A stretch of DNA of 5,300 nt. It comes from Planctomycetota bacterium. GTDB taxonomy: Bacteria > Planctomycetota > Phycisphaerae > Sedimentisphaerales > Anaerohalosphaeraceae. The notes under the pieces were generated by a model. It saw only the letters and a list, made by a program, of their open reading frames with translations. It was not told the origin of the DNA and made no database searches. Of the stretch, positions 1 through 3,835 are shown one piece after another. Numbering within the stretch: the first letter of the stretch is position 1; each line of letters begins with the position of its first letter. The translations under genes and the position numbers were made by a program. The DNA is taken from the NCBI GenBank assembly GCA_030637065.1, contig DAOVVQ010000268.1:1-5300 (forward strand), read 5' to 3'.

Positions 1-22
1 CCCGCAGCAAGGGTGGCAGCGT

Positions 23-106
23 GTCCCGATTTATCGGGACCGATGGGCGATTGCACACCGATATCCACCATCGGTTTGGCTCCGCCAAATCCCGGCGCGC
101 CGGGAT
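23..106. repeat. Cluster of palindromes and inverted repeats in a gene-free region
   Basis: Four self-complementary elements lie nearly end to end. The first is GTCCCGAT-TT-ATCGGGAC at 23-40, a perfect inverted repeat. The second is ACCGATGG at 39-46, pairing with CCATCGGT at 68-75. The third is TTTGGC-TCC-GCCAAA at 75-89. The fourth is the perfect 18-base palindrome ATCCCGGCG/CGCCGGGAT at 89-106. All three forward frames are open across most of this stretch; frame 1 runs from the window edge to a TGA at 115-117. A truncated gene end therefore cannot be excluded, but no recognisable protein results. The density of palindromes fits clustered interspersed repeats, or a structured RNA or 3' UTR of the gene to the left. 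Which of these it is cannot be decided here. Confidence 0.6.
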
Positions 107-121
107 CACCCAATTGAGCCT

Positions 122-148
122 GTAGCGTGGGTCCTGGCCCACGCTGTT
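122..148. repeat. Palindromic interspersed repeat, copy 1 (GTAG-N-GTGGG...CCCACGC type)
   Basis: An 8-bp perfect stem, AGCGTGGG (124-131) with CCCACGCT (138-145), encloses the loop TCCTGG. The 27-base unit matches the element at 3086-3112 at 24 of 27 positions, counted by eye. It is also related in layout to the unit at 3034-3064. The element lies upstream of the rpmE promoter. No T-run follows, so it is not a classical terminator. It is best read as one member of a small palindromic repeat family in this genome. Confidence 0.65.
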
Positions 149-150
149 TA

Positions 151-189
151 GCTAAGTACCCCGGAAAGGGCTGAGGGGGTCAATTTAGC
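151..189. other. Imperfect hairpin upstream of the rpmE promoter
   Basis: GCTAA (151-155) pairs with TTAGC (185-189), and ACCCC (158-162) pairs with GGGGT (176-180). A small internal loop separates the two stems, and a purine-rich apical loop closes the structure. It ends 29 bases before the -35 box. A run of eight T follows at 201-208, but it starts 11 bases after the stem, too far for a typical intrinsic terminator. It could be part of the upstream repeat cluster, the end of the preceding transcription unit, or a regulatory site. Function unknown. Confidence 0.35.
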
Positions 190-218
190 GGCAAAATGAA
201 TTTTTTTTGAAAATTGTG

Positions 219-246
219 TTGAAATACGAATTCCGGTCGATATAAT
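219..246 (+). promoter_or_regulatory. Sigma-70-type promoter for rpmE
   Basis: The -35 box TTGAAA (219-224) matches TTGACA at five of six positions. The -10 box TATAAT (241-246) is a perfect consensus. The spacer is 16 bases, and the flank upstream of the -35 box is AT-rich (191-218). Transcription would start near 253, giving a leader of about 22 bases before the ATG. A short, strong, simple promoter of this kind suits a ribosomal protein gene. No Zur box or other operator was recognised. Confidence 0.75.
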
Positions 247-262
247 AAGAGGTTTTACCTTT

Positions 263-267
263 GGGAG
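263..267 (+). promoter_or_regulatory. Ribosome binding site of rpmE
   Basis: GGGAG ends seven bases before the ATG at 275, which is good Shine-Dalgarno spacing. It fixes this start over the out-of-frame ATG at 312. Confidence 0.7.
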
Positions 268-274
268 CAAAACC

Positions 275-511
275 ATGAAACAGAAAATACATCCGAAATA
301 CCAGACGGTGAGTGTCCGTTGCGGATGCGGTAATACGTTCGAAACCCGCAGTACTGCTAAGGAAATCCACGCCGAGATATGCTCTATGTGCCATCCCTTC
401 TATACAGGCAAGCAGAAGTTTGTCGATACGGCAGGTCGCATTGAGCGGTTCCAGAAGAAATACGGCGCCGGGCAGGACTACTTCAAAAAGAAAAAAGACG
501 CAAAAAAGTAG
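275..511 (+). CDS. rpmE: 50S ribosomal protein L31 (zinc-binding, type A)
   Basis: L31 binds the large ribosomal subunit at the central protuberance and helps bridge it to the small subunit. The 78-residue product has the usual family length. Its N-terminus, MKQKIHPKYQTV, is typical of L31. Four cysteines in a C-x-C...C-x-x-C layout (C16, C18, C36, C39) mark the zinc-binding C+ form rather than the zinc-free paralogue made under zinc starvation. The block FYTGKQKFVDTAGRIERF (42-59) is the family signature, and the tail from residue 71 is lysine-rich, suiting rRNA contact. The gene has its own strong promoter and an intrinsic terminator, so it looks monocistronic. Its position ahead of prfA is a recurrent bacterial arrangement. 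The stop is TAG, which RF1, the product of the next gene, would read. Confidence 0.97.
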   Translation: MKQKIHPKYQTVSVRCGCGNTFETRSTAKEIHAEICSMCHPFYTGKQKFVDTAGRIERFQKKYGAGQDYFKKKKDAKK

Positions 512-531
512 CTATTCGATCAGTCTACAGC

Positions 532-584
532 TTACGCTGTCGGTCTTAATTAAACAAATTAAGCATCGGCAGCGTAATTTTTTT
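532..584 (+). terminator. Intrinsic (Rho-independent) terminator after rpmE
   Basis: The left arm 532-551 and right arm 557-577 form a stem of 20 base pairs. It has two G-T wobbles and one bulged C (564), and it closes on the five-base loop AAACA. Seven T (578-584) follow directly. It begins 20 bases after the rpmE stop. The upper half of the stem is AT-rich and the lower half GC-rich (ACGCTG/CAGCGT). It should separate rpmE from prfA transcription. Confidence 0.9.
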
Positions 585-649
585 AGACTCAGCTACCTCC
601 GGCAACCGTCTCTGGGCGGGGAACCGTTTTGTTTCGAACATTAAAGCCT

Positions 650-676
650 TTGAAATTCGACATTGTTTAGTATTTA
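650..676 (+). promoter_or_regulatory. Possible weak promoter for prfA
   Basis: TTGAAA (650-655) and TATTTA (671-676) are separated by 15 bases, shorter than the ideal 17. A promoter is expected somewhere in 585-715 because the terminator closes rpmE just upstream. This is the best candidate I see, but the -10 box overlaps the heptamer repeat and the match is not strong. Confidence 0.25.
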
Positions 677-692
677 GGGTTTAGAACTTAGG
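665..692. repeat. Four degenerate heptamer repeats around TTTAG
   Basis: Four consecutive 7-base units can be read: GTTTAGT, ATTTAGG, GTTTAGA and ACTTAGG, followed by a partial ATTT. The consensus is close to RTTTAGG. The array lies 24 bases before the prfA start, in a 131-base stretch (585-715) that otherwise holds no gene and only the weak promoter candidate and the prfA Shine-Dalgarno. Four units is too short to call a functional array. It may be a simple-sequence repeat or a fragment of an interspersed repeat. Confidence 0.55.
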
Positions 693-701
693 ATTTCATC
701 C

Positions 702-708
702 GAAGGGG
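702..708 (+). promoter_or_regulatory. Ribosome binding site of prfA
   Basis: GAAGGGG ends seven bases before the ATG at 716. It supports that start codon. Confidence 0.6.
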
Positions 709-715
709 TTCTCAA

Positions 716-1816
716 ATGGCTACGCAGCAATCCGAGCAAAAAGACAGTCTCCTGACAAAGCTCGACGAGCTACAGGCCCGCTATGCCGAGATCGAAAACC
801 AGCTAAACGACCCCGCCATCGCCCAAGACCACAACAAGGTCGTCCCATTAGCCAAGGAGCAGGGCAAGCTAAGGCCGATCGTCGAGGCCTACCGCCAGTA
901 TATCGAGGTGCTCTCCGGCATTGCCGACGCCGAGGCCATGCTCGAAGATGACGAGATCGAGAAGGATTTTGCCGAACTGGCCGCCGAGGAGATCGAGCAG
1001 CTCACCGAGAAGAAACAGCAGTTGATGGACCAGATCAAGGACGTCCTCGTCATGGCCGATGACGCCGGGATCGACTCGATCATCATCGAGATACGTCCCG
1101 GAACCGGCGGAGACGAGGCAGCCCTCTTCGTCCGCGACCTCTACAATATGTACCAGAAATACGCTGAGAAGAAACGCTGGAAGGCTGAAATGCTCGATTT
1201 CGGAGCGACCGACACCGGCGGCTTCCGTGAGGTGATAATGAACATAAAGGGCGCCGGCGTCTGGACCGACTTCGGCTATGAAGGCGGCGGGCACCGCGTC
1301 CAGCGGGTACCCGAGACCGAATCGCAGGGCCGCGTGCACACCTCGGCTGCGACGGTGGCGGTGCTGCCTGAGCCCGAAGAGATCGATATTAAAATAGACC
1401 CCGCCGACGTCCTCGAGCACGTAAGCCGGGCGAGCGGACCCGGCGGCCAGAGCGTAAACAAGCTAAACAGCGCAATAAAGCTCGAACACGTACCTACCGG
1501 CATCACCGTCAGCATGCGCGACGAAAAGAGCCAGCACAAAAACCGGTCAAAGGCATGGCGGATCCTCCGGTCAAGGATATACGAAAAGCACCAGCGGGAG
1601 ATCAACATGGAGCGAGATTCGGCCCGAAAGTCCATGATCGGCTCGGGGGACCGCTCCCAGCGGATCAGAACATACAATTTCCCCCAAAACCGCCTCACCG
1701 ACCACAGAATTAACTTGTCACTTTACAGCCTGGACAAGATAATCGTAGGCGAAATGGAAGAGCTCATTGCCGCCCTGCGAGACAACGACAAGCGAATGAG
1801 ACTCGAAAACCTCTGA
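716..1816 (+). CDS. prfA: Peptide chain release factor 1 (RF1)
   Basis: RF1 recognises UAA and UAG in the ribosomal A site and triggers hydrolysis of peptidyl-tRNA. The 366-residue length is normal. The first ~110 residues are an acidic helical domain. The PCRF-type core follows, with the signature IEIRPGTGGDEAALFVRDLY (124-143). The codon-reading motif is P199-E200-T201 in RVPETESQG. This is the P-x-T form of RF1, not the SPF of RF2. The catalytic GGQ is G243-G244-Q245 inside SGPGGQSVNK, and the RF family block DEKSQHKNRSKA lies at 269-280. The gene ends in TGA, which RF2 rather than RF1 reads, so its own completion does not depend on its product. prmC, which encodes the enzyme that methylates the GGQ glutamine, often follows prfA but is not in this window. 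Confidence 0.97.
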   Translation: MATQQSEQKDSLLTKLDELQARYAEIENQLNDPAIAQDHNKVVPLAKEQGKLRPIVEAYRQYIEVLSGIADAEAMLEDDEIEKDFAELAAEEIEQLTEKKQQLMDQIKDVLVMADDAGIDSIIIEIRPGTGGDEAALFVRDLYNMYQKYAEKKRWKAEMLDFGATDTGGFREVIMNIKGAGVWTDFGYEGGGHRVQRVPETESQGRVHTSAATVAVLPEPEEIDIKIDPADVLEHVSRASGPGGQSVNKLNSAIKLEHVPTGITVSMRDEKSQHKNRSKAWRILRSRIYEKHQREINMERDSARKSMIGSGDRSQRIRTYNFPQNRLTDHRINLSLYSLDKIIVGEMEELIAALRDNDKRMRLENL

Positions 1817-1844
1817 TTCGCACGGAACGGCAATGGACCGTGGC

Positions 1845-1920
1845 TGAAACCGGGACTGAAAAAAGCAGGCAGCAGCAGTCCACGTGGGATCTGAGCAAAC
1901 GATTGAACCGGGATTTGAAA
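1845..1920 (+). repeat. Imperfect direct repeat between prfA and the next gene
   Basis: TGAAACCGGGACTGAAA (1845-1861) recurs as TGAACCGGGATTTGAAA (1904-1920). The two differ by a shifted A/T and one substitution. The second copy contains the weak Shine-Dalgarno CGGGA (1909-1913), eight bases before the ATG at 1922. The 105-base gap has no clear terminator, so transcription from prfA may continue into the next gene. The repeat may be a local duplication or a regulatory or structural element. Confidence 0.4.
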
Positions 1921-1921
1921 C

Positions 1922-3037
1922 ATGATAGTCGTAGTTACTGGAATGGTCGGCATTGACAAGAAGCAGTACCTAAGCGACGTTTGCAAACTCGCTCGGGCCA
2001 GGGGCAACGAAACCGTGCTCTGCAACGTCGGCGACGAAATGTATGCCGAAGCACCCGACATCGCTCCGGGCCGGATACTCGACGTACCCCTAAAACGTCT
2101 CCACCTGCTCCGCCGAACGGTAATAAAGGACATCATCGCCAAATCAAAAACCGTCGACAACATCATCGTAAACACCCACGCGACTTTCCGCTGGCGACAC
2201 GGCCTCTTCCCTGCCTTCGACTTCGACCAGATGCGACAGCTTAATGCCGATATGTACATCTGCATTATCGACAGCGCAGACGCCCTGCACGTCCGCCTCA
2301 TCAGCGAGCACCCCATCCGCCACACGCTCAAGGACCTGCTCGTCTGGCGGGAAGAGGAGATCCTCGCGACCGAGATGATGCGGGACGGAACGAACGAAAA
2401 CGCACTGTGCTACTGCCTGGCCCGGGGCGACGCACTCACCGGCGACACGGCTGAGACCTTCTACCGACTCATATTCGAGCCGGACCGAAAAAGAGCATAT
2501 CTCAGCTTCCCAATGACCCACGTCGCCGGCGACACCGCGGTAATCGCCGAGATCGCAGCCTTCAGGGACCGCATGAAGCAGGCATTTACCTGTTTCGACC
2601 CAGCCGACCTCGAGGAGGTGAACCTCCCCTACTACGCCAAAAAGGCCCGCCAAAACGGCGAAGACACCGTAAAACTCACCGCATTAGGCCAAGAAATCGA
2701 ATTCGACGTCAGCGAAGTAGAGCAGGTCGAACCCGACATCAGCAGCCAGATATACGCCCGCGACTTCGCACTGATAGACCAGTCAGACATGATAATAAGC
2801 TATATACCCGCCCTCGCCGACGGAAGGGCCGCCATCTCCAGCGGGGTCGAACGCGAACTCCAGCACGCACACGAAGCGGCAAAGGAAGTCTTCGTTATCT
2901 GGCACAGCGACGCCGCACCGTCGGTATTCGTCACCCAAACCGCAACAAAGGTCTTCAAAAACACGGAAGAAGCAACCGGATTTTTCGCAAACAAAGGATA
3001 CCTCACCGACGATAGATACATAGACAGTAGCGCGTAG
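1922..3037 (+). CDS. Two-domain protein: adenylate-kinase-like P-loop half plus nucleoside deoxyribosyltransferase-like half
   Basis: I do not recognise a named gene. Residues 1-185 resemble the archaeal-type adenylate kinase/P-loop fold. There is a beta strand and degenerate Walker A (VVVTGMVGIDKK, 3-14), where the third Gly is D12 and the usual Ser/Thr is K14. IIVNTHATFRW (81-91) resembles the DTH motif of those kinases, and LNADMYICIIDSADALHVRL (107-126) resembles their next strand and helix. Residues 190-345 resemble the nucleoside 2-deoxyribosyltransferase/DUF4406 fold. They open with AYLSFPMT (192-199). D281, D286 and D289 then precede SSGVERELQHA (306-316), where E312 sits at the position of the catalytic Glu in the family motif DSGTxxE. 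No signal peptide or membrane segment is seen, so it is probably cytosolic. The ATG has a weak SD. The TAG stop lies inside a palindromic repeat. deoC downstream hints at deoxynucleoside metabolism. The reading frame is well supported; the activity is a guess. Confidence 0.85.
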   Translation: MIVVVTGMVGIDKKQYLSDVCKLARARGNETVLCNVGDEMYAEAPDIAPGRILDVPLKRLHLLRRTVIKDIIAKSKTVDNIIVNTHATFRWRHGLFPAFDFDQMRQLNADMYICIIDSADALHVRLISEHPIRHTLKDLLVWREEEILATEMMRDGTNENALCYCLARGDALTGDTAETFYRLIFEPDRKRAYLSFPMTHVAGDTAVIAEIAAFRDRMKQAFTCFDPADLEEVNLPYYAKKARQNGEDTVKLTALGQEIEFDVSEVEQVEPDISSQIYARDFALIDQSDMIISYIPALADGRAAISSGVERELQHAHEAAKEVFVIWHSDAAPSVFVTQTATKVFKNTEEATGFFANKGYLTDDRYIDSSA

Positions 3038-3064
3038 GATGGGTAACTTGTTACCCATGCGGTT
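3034..3064. repeat. Palindromic interspersed repeat, copy 2, overlapping a stop codon
   Basis: A 9-bp perfect stem, ATGGGTAAC (3039-3047) with GTTACCCAT (3050-3058), encloses TT. The outer layout is GTAGG-A-TGGG at the start and CCCAT-GCGGTT at the end, matching the borders of the unit at 3086-3112 although the centre differs. The first bases, GTAG, contain the TAG stop (3035-3037) of the two-domain gene. It could form an RNA hairpin, but no T-run follows. Confidence 0.6.
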
Positions 3065-3085
3065 CACAGCGGAAACATAAGTAAT

Positions 3086-3112
3086 GTAGGGTGGGCCCTG
3101 GCCCACGCGGTT
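3086..3112. repeat. Palindromic interspersed repeat, copy 3, directly upstream of deoC
   Basis: GTGGGC (3091-3096) pairs with GCCCAC (3101-3106) around CCTG. The unit begins GTAGG and ends GCGGTT, and it is nearly identical to copy 1 at 122-148. A T-run (3111-3115) follows within four bases of the stem, so on the + strand it might act as a weak terminator. That would place deoC in a separate transcript, but the stem is short. The GTG called as the deoC start comes immediately after the T-run. Confidence 0.65.
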
Positions 3113-3115
3113 TTT

Positions 3116-3835
3116 GTGACGAAACAGAAAGAGCCATATAAAGTGATACCAAATACCAAACAAGAATTAGCTGCACTGATCGACCATACTCTTCTTTCGG
3201 CCACCGCCACGCAGGCCGACATCGAGAGGCATTGCCGGGAGGCCGTCGAATACGGTTTTCACAGCGTTTGTGTTCTCGGATGGTGGATATCTCTCGCAGC
3301 CGACATTCTCCACCAAACGCCCGTAAAGGTTGACGCTGTGGCGGGATTTCCGTTCGGTGCCGATACCACAGAGACGAAAACCGCCGACGCCAGGGAGATG
3401 ATAATGGCCGGCGCCGACGAGATCGACATGGTCGCCGACTTAGCCGCGATCATCGAAGGCGACAGGGCACGCCTCTTTGCCGAGCTGACCGCCGTGGGCC
3501 GTATCTGTCGCGAGATGCGTCCGGCTGTGACGCTTAAGGTTATTATCGAATCGGCTGCCCTGACCGATGAGCAGAAGATGTTCGCCTGCCAGGTCGCACA
3601 AGACGCCAAAGTCGATTTCCTCAAGACCAGTACGGGCCTGAATCCCGCCGGCGGAGCCGCTGTGGAAGACGTTCGGCTAATGGCCCAAAACGCCCCAAAG
3701 TGCAGGATCAAGGCCGCGGGAGGGATACGAACCACCGAGGAGGCGCTCGAAATGATCGCCGCCGGCGCAAGCAGGATCGGGGCCTCGGCGTCGATACAGA
3801 TCGTCGAAGGCCTCAGCCCGCAGGGAGGCGAATAG
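3116..3835 (+). CDS. deoC: Deoxyribose-phosphate aldolase (DERA)
   Basis: DERA cleaves 2-deoxy-D-ribose-5-phosphate to glyceraldehyde-3-phosphate and acetaldehyde by a Schiff base, in deoxynucleoside catabolism in the cytosol. The 239-residue TIM barrel has the short bacterial length. LIDHTLL (21-27) opens the first strand, and AGFPFGADTTETK (76-88) is the family loop. D104 in DEIDMV, the Schiff-base lysine K170 in FLKTSTG and the second lysine K199 in IKAAGGIR complete the catalytic set. RIGAS (220-224) belongs to the phosphate-binding end. Residues 51-58 read VCVLGWWI where many relatives have VCVNP or similar, a local oddity. The start is uncertain: the GTG at 3116 abuts a repeat and has no clear Shine-Dalgarno sequence. 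The in-frame GTG at 3143, preceded by AAAGAG at 3128-3133, would give a protein nine residues shorter that fits the family equally well. The TAG stop overlaps the pabB start. Confidence 0.95.
   Translation: MTKQKEPYKVIPNTKQELAALIDHTLLSATATQADIERHCREAVEYGFHSVCVLGWWISLAADILHQTPVKVDAVAGFPFGADTTETKTADAREMIMAGADEIDMVADLAAIIEGDRARLFAELTAVGRICREMRPAVTLKVIIESAALTDEQKMFACQVAQDAKVDFLKTSTGLNPAGGAAVEDVRLMAQNAPKCRIKAAGGIRTTEEALEMIAAGASRIGASASIQIVEGLSPQGGE
3823..3828 (+). promoter_or_regulatory. Ribosome binding site of pabB inside the end of deoC
   Basis: GGGAGG ends six bases before the GTG at 3835. It is the strongest Shine-Dalgarno in the window. It decides the pabB start in favour of 3835 over the upstream in-frame ATG at 3700, which would read arginine-rich, shadow-like residues through deoC. 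Confidence 0.8.

Noticed and set aside
1..117. C-terminal tail of an upstream + strand gene in frame 1
   Set aside because: It is open to the window edge, but all three frames are open and the sequence is dominated by palindromes. No recognisable protein results, so it was not called.
1..274. tRNA or known riboswitch in the 5' region
   Set aside because: No cloverleaf with a T-psi-C arm or CCA end, and no riboswitch core, could be matched. The hairpins are simple palindromes.
312..644. 110-residue + strand frame overlapping rpmE and running through the terminator
   Set aside because: It shares rpmE bases in another frame, crosses a strong intrinsic terminator and has no motif.
869..1420. 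183-residue open frame on the minus strand opposite prfA
   Set aside because: It is antisense to a conserved RF1 core and is rich in Leu, Val, Gly and Asp, as expected from reversed acidic codons. No family resemblance was seen.
716..1816. Release factor 2 instead of release factor 1
   Set aside because: The codon-reading motif is PET, of the RF1 P-x-T type, not SPF. There is also no in-frame stop or frameshift site near the start as in many prfB genes.
3700..3834. Upstream extension of pabB from the ATG at 3700, giving 527 residues
   Set aside because: The first 45 residues are arginine-rich, out-of-frame translation of deoC. The GTG at 3835 has an excellent Shine-Dalgarno and a typical coupled start.
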